From contig JAFQQW010000016.1 of the NCBI GenBank assembly GCA_017410375.1, positions 83,575-147,574 on the forward strand: a DNA stretch of 64,000 nucleotides, given 5' to 3'. This stretch comes from Clostridia bacterium (GTDB taxonomy: Bacteria; Bacillota; Clostridia; RGIG6154). Shown here in pieces: positions 1-7,839 of the stretch; within the stretch, counting starts at the first letter, position 1, and the number at the start of each line of letters is the position of its first letter. The notes beneath the pieces were generated by a model that ran no database searches, had not been told where the DNA came from, and saw only the letters and a list, made by a program, of their open reading frames with translations. The position numbers and the translations under genes are program-made.

Positions 1-258
1 AATAACGCCAACAGTCTCACCACCAAGCTTAGTGCGTACATCCTGCGCAATATCATCAACAGAAGCGTAATTGCCCTGCGCACGTGCTACAATAGATTCT
101 GTTAAAGCGATAACATCTCTGTCTCGAAGCTCAAAACCTTCTGCTTCGGCTGCTCCCAAAACGCTTTCGGAAACAATTTTTACCAAGTCATCCCCTTCTC
201 TGATGATGGGACAACGGATACCGCGTGAAACCGTACCAACTCTTCTTTCATTGCTCAT
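1..258 (-). CDS. CofE-like coenzyme F420-0:L-glutamate ligase family protein, N-terminal part
   Basis: The first 86 codons of a leftward gene are visible; the rest lies beyond the window edge. The start is the ATG at 258, preceded by an AAAGGATG ribosome binding site. The translation carries GTVSRGIR, PIIREGDDL, EGFELRDRDV and ESIVARAQGNY, which match the N-terminus of the F420_ligase (CofE-like) family. The characterised family member adds glutamate to F420-0. Clostridia generally do not make F420, so the substrate here is probably different or unknown; that is inference. The gene lies downstream of tRNA-Pro but is separated from it by a strong hairpin terminator, so it probably has its own promoter in the roughly 70 bp between them. 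Family assignment is fairly sure, function is not. Confidence 0.75.
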   Translation of the reverse strand, partial: MSNERRVGTVSRGIRCPIIREGDDLVKIVSESVLGAAEAEGFELRDRDVIALTESIVARAQGNYASVDDIAQDVRTKLGGETVGVI

Positions 259-330
259 TAAAATCATCCTTTCACTGCTGAACCAATTATCCAAAAAGGA
301 TAAAAACTCCATTTGTCTAAAAAAGAATAA

Positions 331-364
331 AAAAGTGTTCACATCGAGAGTCGTGAACACTTTT
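331..364 (-). terminator. Rho-independent terminator of tRNA-Pro
   Basis: Perfect 12-bp inverted repeat (AAAAGTGTTCAC / GTGAACACTTTT) with a 10-nt loop, lying immediately 3' of the tRNA-Pro gene in the leftward direction. A T-rich tail follows on the minus strand, and T/A runs flank both arms, so it could work in both directions. Confidence 0.85.
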
Positions 365-367
365 TTA

Positions 368-444
368 TGGTCGAGGTGACAGGATTTGAACCTGCGACCT
401 CTGCGTCCCGAACGCAGCACTCTACCAAACTGAGCCACACCTCG
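368..444 (-). tRNA. tRNA-Pro(CGG)
   Basis: 77-nt cloverleaf read on the minus strand. The acceptor stem CGAGGTG pairs with CACCTCG, followed by discriminator A and an encoded CCA. The anticodon arm CTGCG-TTCGGGA-CGCAG gives anticodon CGG, reading the proline codon CCG. The T arm shows the expected GGTTCAAATCC. A near-consensus promoter lies just upstream and a hairpin terminator just downstream, so it is a single-gene transcription unit. Confidence 0.96.
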
Positions 445-456
445 AAAACATGAATA

Positions 457-485
457 ATTATAGCACTAATTTACTTTAAAGTCAA
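457..485 (-). promoter_or_regulatory. SigA-type promoter of tRNA-Pro
   Basis: On the minus strand TTGACT (480-485) and TATAAT (457-462) are separated by exactly 17 bp. The predicted transcription start, around 450, is a few bases before the mature tRNA end at 444. Confidence 0.88.
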
Positions 486-520
486 GAGTTTTTTTGAATT
501 TTTTTAACTTTTTTCAACAT

Positions 521-551
521 GTAGTGCGTCGGTATATATCCGACGCACTAC
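521..551. repeat. Perfect 12-bp hairpin between SDR gene and tRNA promoter
   Basis: GTAGTGCGTCGG (521-532) and CCGACGCACTAC (540-551) form a perfect 12-bp stem with a 7-nt loop, just beyond the stop codon of the leftward SDR gene. It lacks a U-tract on either strand: A-runs follow it on the minus strand. It may be a terminator or mRNA-stabilising stem for the 561-5513 operon, or one copy of a dispersed palindromic repeat. No second copy was seen in the window. Confidence 0.6.
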
Positions 552-560
552 AAAGGCTAT

Positions 561-1337
561 TTATTCCGGTATAATAGGATAAAGTTGAATGGTGTTCCCG
601 CCATCAACCACAAGCTCTGCACCCGTGGTGTTTCGGGCATGTGCCGCAAAATACCACACAGCATCTGCTACATCCTCGCCTATTGCCACATCACCTAACG
701 GTGTGAATCGTGAAGGAACTTTTGCATAAAACTCGGGATTTTTCTCCCATCTGTCCGTCTTAATCATACCGGGCAGGACCGCGTTAACACGAACATTGTA
801 TTTTCCAAAATCCAATGCCATAGCACGCATCATACCGAGTTGTCCGCTTTTGGATGCTGAATACGCAATGCGGTTCGGAATCGCACGGTATGCAGTGTTT
901 GAATTTATAAAAATAATATTTCCGCCACCGTGCGCTTTCATCCGTTTAACCGCGTGTTCGCTTAAGCAATAATTCCAGACCATGTTTGTATTTATAACAC
1001 GCATAAAGTCGGTAAGCGGATTTGAAAGAGCCTCAATCCCTAACCCTTGGTCGGCAGCATTTAAAACAAGTGTTTCTACAAAAATCCCTTTAGAATCCAA
1101 GTCAGAAAAAAGAGCTTCGACAGACGTTTCATCCACCGTATATGCATTTAAAAGCGAGTCGATATGATATCCGTATATATTTACATTCGGAAACTTTTCC
1201 TGATATTCTTTTTCTTTTGCATGTACCTTCTCTGCATTTCTGCCGGTGAAGACAACATGATATCCTTCTGTCGCGAACTTTTCAACAATTGCCACACCGG
1301 TATTGATGCACGCACCTGTTATTAAAACTGTTTTCAT
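561..1337 (-). CDS. SDR-family NAD(P)-dependent oxidoreductase
   Basis: Short-chain dehydrogenase/reductase of about 258 residues, the usual single-domain length. It has the nucleotide-binding glycine motif TGACINTG near residue 8, an N-A-D segment (LVLNAADQG) near residue 90, and the catalytic Tyr-Lys pair in YSASKSG near residue 160. The C-terminal VDGG motif is also present. An upstream ATG at 1349 overlaps the previous gene's stop as ATGA, but it has no ribosome binding site. The ATG at 1337 is preceded by GAGGAAAA at good spacing, so it is preferred. It is the last gene of the operon with GH16 and the sugar acid dehydratase. A role in oxidising or reducing a sugar, lactone or sugar acid is inferred from that context. 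Confidence 0.85.
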   Translation of the reverse strand: MKTVLITGACINTGVAIVEKFATEGYHVVFTGRNAEKVHAKEKEYQEKFPNVNIYGYHIDSLLNAYTVDETSVEALFSDLDSKGIFVETLVLNAADQGLGIEALSNPLTDFMRVINTNMVWNYCLSEHAVKRMKAHGGGNIIFINSNTAYRAIPNRIAYSASKSGQLGMMRAMALDFGKYNVRVNAVLPGMIKTDRWEKNPEFYAKVPSRFTPLGDVAIGEDVADAVWYFAAHARNTTGAELVVDGGNTIQLYPIIPE

Positions 1338-1345
1338 ATTTTTCC

Positions 1346-2212
1346 TCATTTCACTTTATCATATACTCTGACGAAATCCACGATAAATGCATCATCGACA
1401 AAATCACCATCAATCTCATAGGGGGCTTTTTCAGTCACTTTTCCTCCTTGACCTAGCAGTTTTTTTACTTTTTCTTTCGAGCGATACCCTTGCACTTCAG
1501 TCGTCAACAAAATAAACTGCGGTACTTGGGAAACGTGTTCGCTGCATCTTGAAATTTCTTCACCGTCGCAATAGAATACATAGCCGTCCGGTTGCCAGTC
1601 CATACCAAAGTAATGCCATCCATCTTCGGTATCTTTCAGATCATAACGCACGCGACCATCTTCGTGGTATTGAATGCCGTAACCGCCCATAATGTTGCCA
1701 GTTGAGCCTCTGCCACGTTCAAAGTGTTCCATGATGTCCGATTCCACACCACACCATTCCGGTTCAAATCTTGCGCCAATTGTCGGTGACTGTGTCCAGA
1801 ATGCACTCCACATGGTTTCGGGGTCTTTCTGGAATTTGCAACGGCATTCATAATATCCGAAGCGGTGTACAAACTTAGGCTCTTCCAGAATACCGAGCGG
1901 CCAGATTTCATCCTGTCCCCAAGGGTTGTCGCTTCCTCCTTTAGGAATGTCAAAAGAATTGGAACCGGTTTGTAATTGCGGAGAAACATAACAGCCGTTC
2001 CGCTCTGTTCTATGTAATTCAATATGACTTTTTCCGTCTAAAACGATACCCTGATCGGTATAAGCTTCAAAGAGTTTGCCCCAGAAATTTAAACGAAAAT
2101 CCCATTTGGTACGGTCTAATTCGATACCATCAAATTCATCTGCCCAAACCAGTTTCCACTCACCCTCGGGCAAAAAGCTCGGCTCGTGTCCTTCTATTTC
2201 AAATTTTTTCAT
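1346..2212 (-). CDS. GH16-family glycoside hydrolase, predicted intracellular
   Basis: 288-residue single-domain protein. The N-terminal part WADEFDGIELDRTKW is typical of the GH16 concanavalin-like fold, and the catalytic signature E-x-D-x-x-E appears as ESDIMEHF near residue 170, containing nucleophile and acid/base glutamates. It also has GYYECRCKF and HYFGMDWQPD, the usual GH16 strands. Family members cleave beta-1,3/1,4-glucans, beta-galactans (agar, porphyran, carrageenan) or act as transglycosylases; the exact substrate cannot be told. There is no signal peptide, which is unusual because most bacterial GH16 enzymes are secreted, so it should act on imported oligosaccharides or glycosides. 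It sits between the enolase-superfamily gene (12 bp upstream) and the SDR gene (ATGA overlap). Confidence 0.85.
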   Translation of the reverse strand: MKKFEIEGHEPSFLPEGEWKLVWADEFDGIELDRTKWDFRLNFWGKLFEAYTDQGIVLDGKSHIELHRTERNGCYVSPQLQTGSNSFDIPKGGSDNPWGQDEIWPLGILEEPKFVHRFGYYECRCKFQKDPETMWSAFWTQSPTIGARFEPEWCGVESDIMEHFERGRGSTGNIMGGYGIQYHEDGRVRYDLKDTEDGWHYFGMDWQPDGYVFYCDGEEISRCSEHVSQVPQFILLTTEVQGYRSKEKVKKLLGQGGKVTEKAPYEIDGDFVDDAFIVDFVRVYDKVK

Positions 2213-2224
2213 TTTATATACTCC

Positions 2225-3385
2225 TTAAAAATAAAATTCAGTTTTCGCAGGGCGAATGTCGGTAAGCGCCCCCGTATAATGTCTTAAAGTATGCGGTTGA
2301 TACGGGTGCTTCAAGCATTCTTCTTCATTAATTTCAATGCCAAGTCCCGGCTTGTCCGGAATAAACATAAATCCATCTTCATATTTCAAATCTTCGTTTG
2401 TGATATCCTTACGGTAGTCCACATCCGAATACATAATTTCCAAAATACTGAAATTCGGACTGCAGGCTGCAAGCTGAAGTGTTGCGGCGTTTGCAACCGG
2501 ACCGCTGGGGTTGTGGGGTGCAAAGCCAACATAGTAAGGCTCTGACATTGCACCGATTTTACGCAATTCACCAATACCACCTGCATGACTAATGTCAGGT
2601 TGAATATAATCGGCACAACGTTTTTCCAAGAATCTTTGATATTCCCATCTGGTGTATGCACGTTCCCCTGCAGAAATCGGAACGGGAGATTTTTTCTTCA
2701 CTTCTAATAATGCATCAATGCTGTCCGGCGGTGTGGGTTCTTCAAAAAGCATAGGTTTAAACTGCTCTAATTCCTTTGCAATTTTAATACCGGTTGCAAT
2801 ATCAAATCTACCATGGCCTTCAATCAGCAAATCAACCTGAGGACCAACCGCTTCACGCACTGCTGCAACACACCGAAGTGCTTTATCCAGTTCCCGGTTG
2901 GAAATACTTAAGTAGTTTTTGCCGAACGGATCCCATTTCATGGCAGTTACACCTCTTTGAACGGCAATTTTCGCTTTTTCGCCGAATTCTTCCGGTTCTT
3001 TTGCGCCTGCAAACCAACCATTTACATAAATGCGTACCTTTTCGTTCATTTTGCCGCCCAAAAGCTGGTAAACCGGAACATTTAAGCTTTTGCCTAAAAT
3101 ATCCCACAGTGCCATTTCCACTGCAGAAAGTGCGGACATCAAAACCGCACCGCCGCGCCAGTATGCATCTCTGTAAATGGTGTGCCAATGCTTCTCGATT
3201 TCAAAAGGATTTTTGCCGACTAAGTATTCTTTGATATGTTCAACTGCGCCAACCAAAGCTTTTTCTTTGTATTCAAGGGTAGCCTCACCAACACCGTCAA
3301 CACCCTCGTCAGTGTACACCTTCACAAACACCCAGTTGGTTCTGAAACAATCTACCACAAAGGTTTTTACGTCTGTAACTTTCAT
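2225..3385 (-). CDS. Enolase-superfamily sugar acid dehydratase (galactonate dehydratase-like)
   Basis: 386 residues, normal for the mandelate racemase/muconate lactonizing branch. The N-terminal capping domain covers about residues 1-120 and ends in ALWDILGK and YQLLGGK. The barrel carries the metal ligands in LIEGHGRFD (about 190), LFEEPTPP (about 220) and SAGERAYTRWEYQ (about 245). A base histidine lies in FAPHNPSGPV near residue 295. This pattern fits D-galactonate dehydratase and relatives (sugar acid to 2-keto-3-deoxy acid). Because the neighbours include GH16, an UlaG-like lactonase and an SDR, a lactone-to-acid-to-keto-deoxy-acid pathway is plausible, including 3,6-anhydrogalactonate cycloisomerase-like chemistry; that is inference. 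AGGAGG-type ribosome binding site precedes ATG 3385. Confidence 0.8.
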   Translation of the reverse strand: MKVTDVKTFVVDCFRTNWVFVKVYTDEGVDGVGEATLEYKEKALVGAVEHIKEYLVGKNPFEIEKHWHTIYRDAYWRGGAVLMSALSAVEMALWDILGKSLNVPVYQLLGGKMNEKVRIYVNGWFAGAKEPEEFGEKAKIAVQRGVTAMKWDPFGKNYLSISNRELDKALRCVAAVREAVGPQVDLLIEGHGRFDIATGIKIAKELEQFKPMLFEEPTPPDSIDALLEVKKKSPVPISAGERAYTRWEYQRFLEKRCADYIQPDISHAGGIGELRKIGAMSEPYYVGFAPHNPSGPVANAATLQLAACSPNFSILEIMYSDVDYRKDITNEDLKYEDGFMFIPDKPGLGIEINEEECLKHPYQPHTLRHYTGALTDIRPAKTEFYF

Positions 3386-3387
3386 TT

Positions 3388-4068
3388 TTAATCCTCCAAT
3401 ACAATTTCTTTGTAAATTTCGGGTACCACTACCCTTTTATACTTAAAATTTGTTGGATATAACTCGTCATGCAAGCCCCAATGAGTCGGAACGGCTATTT
3501 GTGGCTGTACTTTTTCAGCAAAGCGCTCTGCGTCCTGCTGATTCATATTATTCCCTTTGCCGTTCATCACCACAAACAACGCATAGATGTCATCAGGAAT
3601 GTCATCAAAAATATCTGTATTGTAAAGTGTGTCCCCTGTTATGTAGTATTTTTTGTTACCATCATCAACAATTACGCCAATCGGATGAATATCCGAGTGT
3701 TCTGCTTTGACAGCGGTGAATTTCACGCCCTTCTCCGTCCACTCGGTGTGGCGGTTAAATTTTACATAATTGTGATTGTGTCCGAATTTACGAACTTCAC
3801 TCCAGGCGGCCTCGGGTGCTAGCACCAGTACACCTGAATCGTTATCCAAATAATACTTAAGCGTTTCGGGATCCACATGATCTAAGTGGTTATGCGTAAG
3901 TATGATTACATCGGGTTTTATCTTCAAAAAAGATTCGTCTACGGGTTTTCTACGGTAACTTAAGGGGTTAAGCTTTTCACAACTTGAAGATAAATACGGG
4001 TCAATTATAATTGTTAAATCGTTGGTTTCAAATAAGAATCCTGCTTGTCCAAGCCATGTAATTTTCAT
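3388..4068 (-). CDS. MBL-fold metal-dependent hydrolase, UlaG-like
   Basis: 226-residue metallo-beta-lactamase fold protein. The zinc-binding motif is THNHLDHVD (about residue 60), with further ligands in ITGDTLY and VPTHWG. The start WLGQAGFLFE and short length fit the UlaG/YtkL-like branch, whose best known member hydrolyses L-ascorbate-6-phosphate lactone. In this operon it could open a sugar lactone ahead of the dehydratase encoded next to it (2 bp downstream). That role is inference; UlaG-like proteins are often annotated more broadly and some are phosphodiesterases or RNA-related. Confidence 0.8.
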   Translation of the reverse strand: MKITWLGQAGFLFETNDLTIIIDPYLSSSCEKLNPLSYRRKPVDESFLKIKPDVIILTHNHLDHVDPETLKYYLDNDSGVLVLAPEAAWSEVRKFGHNHNYVKFNRHTEWTEKGVKFTAVKAEHSDIHPIGVIVDDGNKKYYITGDTLYNTDIFDDIPDDIYALFVVMNGKGNNMNQQDAERFAEKVQPQIAVPTHWGLHDELYPTNFKYKRVVVPEIYKEIVLED

Positions 4069-4085
4069 ATTTACAAAACACTCCT

Positions 4086-5513
4086 TTATTCAAAATCAAT
4101 AAAATCTTTGCCAAATAACAGAACGAGCGGTGTGTCTTTTACCGGTAAATTCTTTAAAATTACCGTACCGTCATCGGAAACCGATTTAATTTCTTCAGGG
4201 ATTTCATACACCGTACCGTCCATAACATCTGCAAGATATACTTCCTCGCCCATGCTGGAGGCTTCAATGGATACAGACCCCATAAATGATGTTGTCATGA
4301 TGTTTGTAGGTTTCCAGTAGGCGTATGCATAACAACCATTTTTTTCAAAACCACCTGACAGCATTTCGAATTCCGAAACAGACATTTCATAAGTGTTATC
4401 GTCAAATCTTGATGGCATAACAAGTAATGGCAGGTCAGCATTTGTAATATCATCGCTAAAAAGTGAAGCGATGTTTTGCAGCACATAATAGGAGGGCTTT
4501 TTGCTGTAACTGCCAATTGCAAAACCGTTCTCATCAAAATCTGCACTTAAAACGCCAAAATAACCGTAATCCTGATAGCTGGATTTATCGCTGTTTAAGC
4601 CGTTTAATGCTTCAATCATATCCATTGTGGAAAAGTAGGATGTAAATTTAACACCCGATATTAAATCTACCATGGTATGACGTGCAAGTTGTTTTGCTTG
4701 TCTTTCAGGTGTCCATGCCATCCAATGAAGCGCGCCGTTACCGCCACGCTTGGATTGTGAACCGGATTCGCCCTGAACAACTTCAATATTCGGGTTATAT
4801 TTGTGCGCCAAAGCTCTGTATGCGCGCACTTTGTTTAAAACCTCGGTTTCGTCCGAAGTGTATTCGTGATAAGAAATTGCATCTAAGTATGTACCCATAC
4901 CGGTTTGAAATGCTTCGTTCAGGTATTTTGTTGCAAATTTACATGTCACACCGCCGACCACTTTTGCGTTGCAGTCAGCTTCTTTTACAAATTTGGCAGT
5001 TGCAAGTGTGAATTTGCCAAGTTCGGTTGCGTTTACACCATGTTTCCAACACCACAAACCGTCAGGCTCGTTCCATACCTCATAGTAATCAATACGTCCT
5101 TTAAAGTGCTGAGCTGTAGCTAAAACATAGTTTTTCCATGCTGTTTTTTCCTCTTCTGTATGAATTGGAGGACATCCAACGGCGCCAAAAACATTTTTAG
5201 CAGATTCTGTATATAAATCATTGCCGTAACACAAGCAAAGCCACGGCTTTAAACCGCGTTTGATGAGATTATCTACTACATCATCCAGCCATTTGAAATC
5301 ATATACGCCTTTTTCGCGTTCTGTTCTTTGCCAGCCTGATTGCAAGCGCACCCATTTGATGCCAAGCTCACCCACCGGGTCATAAGCTTTGTTTGGATCA
5401 AAAACATTTCGGTCAAGTTTTTCAAATCCGATGCCGATTCTTGACGCTTTAACTTCGGTTGATTTTTTCGGTTTAATTTTACCGACTTTAATTAAACGGT
5501 CCACAACAAACAT
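4086..5513 (-). CDS. Clan GH-A glycoside hydrolase (GH39-like)
   Basis: 475 residues with a (beta/alpha)8 barrel pattern: GIKWVRLQSGWQRTE, YDFKWLDDVVDNLI, acid/base glutamate in YEVWNEPDG near residue 145 and nucleophile glutamate in VVQGESGS near residue 245. A small beta domain follows to the C-terminus. The arrangement resembles GH39 beta-xylosidases and related clan GH-A enzymes; exact family and substrate are uncertain. No signal peptide. It is the first gene of the leftward operon, next to a divergent AraC gene. Start is ambiguous: the AAAGG of the ribosome binding site touches ATG 5513, while GTG 5504 has a 9-nt spacing and may be the true start. A TATAAT at 5528-5533 without a good -35 suggests activator-dependent transcription. 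Confidence 0.78.
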   Translation of the reverse strand: MFVVDRLIKVGKIKPKKSTEVKASRIGIGFEKLDRNVFDPNKAYDPVGELGIKWVRLQSGWQRTEREKGVYDFKWLDDVVDNLIKRGLKPWLCLCYGNDLYTESAKNVFGAVGCPPIHTEEEKTAWKNYVLATAQHFKGRIDYYEVWNEPDGLWCWKHGVNATELGKFTLATAKFVKEADCNAKVVGGVTCKFATKYLNEAFQTGMGTYLDAISYHEYTSDETEVLNKVRAYRALAHKYNPNIEVVQGESGSQSKRGGNGALHWMAWTPERQAKQLARHTMVDLISGVKFTSYFSTMDMIEALNGLNSDKSSYQDYGYFGVLSADFDENGFAIGSYSKKPSYYVLQNIASLFSDDITNADLPLLVMPSRFDDNTYEMSVSEFEMLSGGFEKNGCYAYAYWKPTNIMTTSFMGSVSIEASSMGEEVYLADVMDGTVYEIPEEIKSVSDDGTVILKNLPVKDTPLVLLFGKDFIDFE

Positions 5514-5545
5514 CCTTTCGTTACTGAATTATAAAATAATTATTA

Positions 5546-5574
5546 TTGACAATTTAACGCTCTAATGTTAGAAT
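5546..5574 (+). promoter_or_regulatory. SigA-type promoter of the AraC gene at 5649
   Basis: TTGACA (5546-5551) and TAGAAT (5569-5574) with a 17-bp spacer, giving a leader of about 65 nt. The -35 lies where the divergent leftward promoter (TATAAT at 5528-5533) would have its weak -35, so the two promoters share the region and could be co-controlled. Confidence 0.75.
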
Positions 5575-5648
5575 ACAATAAAATAAACAAAAAATCTATT
5601 TAAATTCTTATTTATTTTTTTAGAAATCTTACTTTATAGGTGATTGGT

Positions 5649-6443
5649 ATGGATTTTGAAATCATTAAAGCAGGCTTTTTCGACAGCAACATCGTATTTA
5701 AAAATGAAACCGGTGCAGAAACCGTCGACCGTCTTGTTACATGCTACGAAATTGAAATTTTTACAGAAGGAAACGGCATCTCTTATATTAACAGGGTTGC
5801 ACATCCGATTCAAAAAGGATTTGTTCTGCTCGCGAAGCCCGGACAAATGCGACACAGCAAGCTCCATTTCCAATGCAATTATATTCATCTGAATTTTAAA
5901 AACGAAGTACTTGAGTCACAAATAAACGCACTTCCTGATTTTTTTGAAATCAGCGGCGAGCAAAGATACCATGATATTTTATTTAAAATTTTAAATGCAA
6001 TGGATGGCGGATTTGTGGCAAGCAACTTATACATCAACAGCAAAATATATGAACTGCTTTATATGCTTTGTACTGATGCAACAAGAATTCAAAGAACTTC
6101 AGTCCGGTATGATAAAAATACACTCTTGCGCGCACAGCAATATATAAATCAGAATTATAATCAGAATTTATCTTTAAAAGAAATTGCAGGTTGTGTAAAC
6201 TTAAGTCCGATTTACTTCCATAATCTTTTCAAGGCTTTTACCGGAAAAACACCACACGATTATCTACTGGAAGTCCGATTGTCGCGAGCGAAGCATTTAT
6301 TGTCTTTTACACAGATGTCTGTAGAAGAGGTTGCGTTCAAAACAGGCTTTTCATCGCAAGCATATTTTAATGCTGTTTTTAAAAAGGAATTACATACAAC
6401 ACCCACCCAATTTCGTAAGGATGAAATGTTAAAATACGAATAA
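5649..6443 (+). CDS. AraC-family transcriptional regulator
   Basis: 264-residue regulator with an N-terminal cupin-like sensor domain (residues 1-140) and a C-terminal double helix-turn-helix. The latter has QNLSLKEIAGCVNLSPIYFHNLFK and the second helix pair EEVAFKTGFSSQAYFNAVFKK ending in PTQFRK, which fits AraC/XylS. ATG 5649 is preferred over an upstream GTG because AGGTGA lies 5 nt before it. It is transcribed away from the GH-A/UlaG/dehydratase/GH16/SDR operon and most likely activates it when a sugar ligand binds; the ligand is unknown. Confidence 0.88.
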   Translation: MDFEIIKAGFFDSNIVFKNETGAETVDRLVTCYEIEIFTEGNGISYINRVAHPIQKGFVLLAKPGQMRHSKLHFQCNYIHLNFKNEVLESQINALPDFFEISGEQRYHDILFKILNAMDGGFVASNLYINSKIYELLYMLCTDATRIQRTSVRYDKNTLLRAQQYINQNYNQNLSLKEIAGCVNLSPIYFHNLFKAFTGKTPHDYLLEVRLSRAKHLLSFTQMSVEEVAFKTGFSSQAYFNAVFKKELHTTPTQFRKDEMLKYE

Positions 6444-6466
6444 AAGAGCGGAATAACCGCTCTTTT
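6442..6466. terminator. Bidirectional terminator between convergent genes
   Basis: Perfect 10-bp stem AAAAGAGCGG / CCGCTCTTTT with a 5-nt loop, overlapping the stop codons of both the rightward AraC gene and the leftward sialidase-fold gene. It is followed by U-rich sequence on the plus strand. Confidence 0.85.
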
Positions 6467-7838
6467 ATTCTATTTTTATTCTGTTGAATGTAATGTAGTT
6501 TGTATCGTGATAGGTTTGTGCGCCATTGGTTGCGGTTCTGCAAAGAAAAATAATTTCATCGCCCTCAATTTCAAAATCCACATACTGGTAGCCGTATTTA
6601 TCGGGGTTTTTGTCCAGCATATTGATAACATCTTTTTCCACGACCCAGTTTTCTAAATCAGAAGAAGACATCAAAGACAAAAGGGTTCTTGCGGTTTTAT
6701 GCTCTGCATCAATAATGCGGGATGCAATTGTATAATATTTTTCTGTCCGTTCATCAAATTTGATTACAAATTTAGAGTGGTTAGCCGGAAATTGTATGCA
6801 TTTTTCGTATTTCAAAGGATTCTCGGGATTTTCTGTATCCACCTTATATACAACAGCAAGCCCGTAGCACGGCTCTGTTTTACGCATGTCGTAACGCATA
6901 ACATTGTAGAGCTGATTGTCTTTTACAACCAGGCAGCCTTCTATGTTACCTGTGCTTGGACCTTTGGCAACGCCAACCCACTCCGGATTATATTTAACCG
7001 GCTCGCTGAACATCCAGTTTTCCGGATTCAGTAAATCACAGCCTATGGGCGCCGACATGACCATTGCAGCATGATATCCTGCGCCCCAGGAACCCCACTC
7101 CATGGTATTCCATATTCTGTCGTTAAATTCTACCACCGGTTGCGGATTTTTATGAACGCCTACGCTTTCATTCTTTCCGTTGCAGCCTCTGAACAACACA
7201 ACAGGCTCTGTAAAACTTTTTCCGCCGTCAACCGATTTACCAATCAGTAAGTCTCCATACTCTGTAGAAACCGCCAGAACATAAAGCTCGTTCTGGTAAA
7301 TAAACATTTTGCTCCAGAAAGCCGGAAAAAGTTCGCTTACATATTGCCAGGATTTACCGTTGTCGTCCGAACGATATATCAATGTTAAATTCTGTGGATA
7401 ATTTCCTTTAAACAAGTCCATGGACGCAAGCAAAAATCCTTCGGGGTGCCGAACAATGGATGGACTGCAAAGATACTGTCCCGAGAAATAGTATGCGTTG
7501 TCTTCCGGGTGTAAGTAATTTACAACCACATCCCCCTCGAACGCACCGCATCTTGCAAGACGTACAAGACTTTTCTTCTCATTGCATGTTACATAAAAAG
7601 CATATTCCTCATTCTCAGTCAGATTGTTGATTACAAAATGATTTTTTACTGTTTCTCCCGCCTTTTGAAATACAGTTTCATGCTTTTTTCTGTAAAAAAC
7701 TGCACATTTCCCATCAACAGGAAGCCAGCTTAGTTCAATTTTGTCCACATCGGGCGCAACACGCGAAATATAAATATCTCCACAGTCGGAAAGAAGCGGT
7801 TTAAAAGGTGTGTAGCTCCAACCTATATGTTTTTTCAT
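6465..7838 (-). CDS. Sialidase-fold (BNR/Asp-box) beta-propeller protein
   Basis: 457 residues. The first 100 residues resemble a fibronectin-III-like domain (SWLPVDGKCAVFYRK, NLTENEEYAFYV). The rest is a six-bladed propeller with Asp-box motifs such as YRSDDNGKSWQYV (about residue 155) and KSVDGGKSFTEP (about 205). The canonical RIP arginine motif of exo-sialidases is not evident where expected (SPSIVRHPEG), so it may act on another sugar or bind rather than cleave. No signal peptide. The upstream gene, 1 bp away, encodes an aldolase of the DHDPS/N-acetylneuraminate lyase family, so sialic acid or another acidic sugar is a possible substrate; this is inference. Confidence 0.7.
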   Translation of the reverse strand: MKKHIGWSYTPFKPLLSDCGDIYISRVAPDVDKIELSWLPVDGKCAVFYRKKHETVFQKAGETVKNHFVINNLTENEEYAFYVTCNEKKSLVRLARCGAFEGDVVVNYLHPEDNAYYFSGQYLCSPSIVRHPEGFLLASMDLFKGNYPQNLTLIYRSDDNGKSWQYVSELFPAFWSKMFIYQNELYVLAVSTEYGDLLIGKSVDGGKSFTEPVVLFRGCNGKNESVGVHKNPQPVVEFNDRIWNTMEWGSWGAGYHAAMVMSAPIGCDLLNPENWMFSEPVKYNPEWVGVAKGPSTGNIEGCLVVKDNQLYNVMRYDMRKTEPCYGLAVVYKVDTENPENPLKYEKCIQFPANHSKFVIKFDERTEKYYTIASRIIDAEHKTARTLLSLMSSSDLENWVVEKDVINMLDKNPDKYGYQYVDFEIEGDEIIFLCRTATNGAQTYHDTNYITFNRIKIE

Positions 7839-7839
7839 A

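Noticed and set aside
521..551. Classical rho-independent terminator
   Set aside because: The stem is perfect but neither strand has a U-tract after it, so it is listed only as a hairpin repeat.
5514..5648. Strong leftward promoter for the first operon
   Set aside because: TATAAT exists at 5528-5533, but a TTGTCA-like hexamer is only 13 bp away and the 17-bp position is poor; probably activator dependent.
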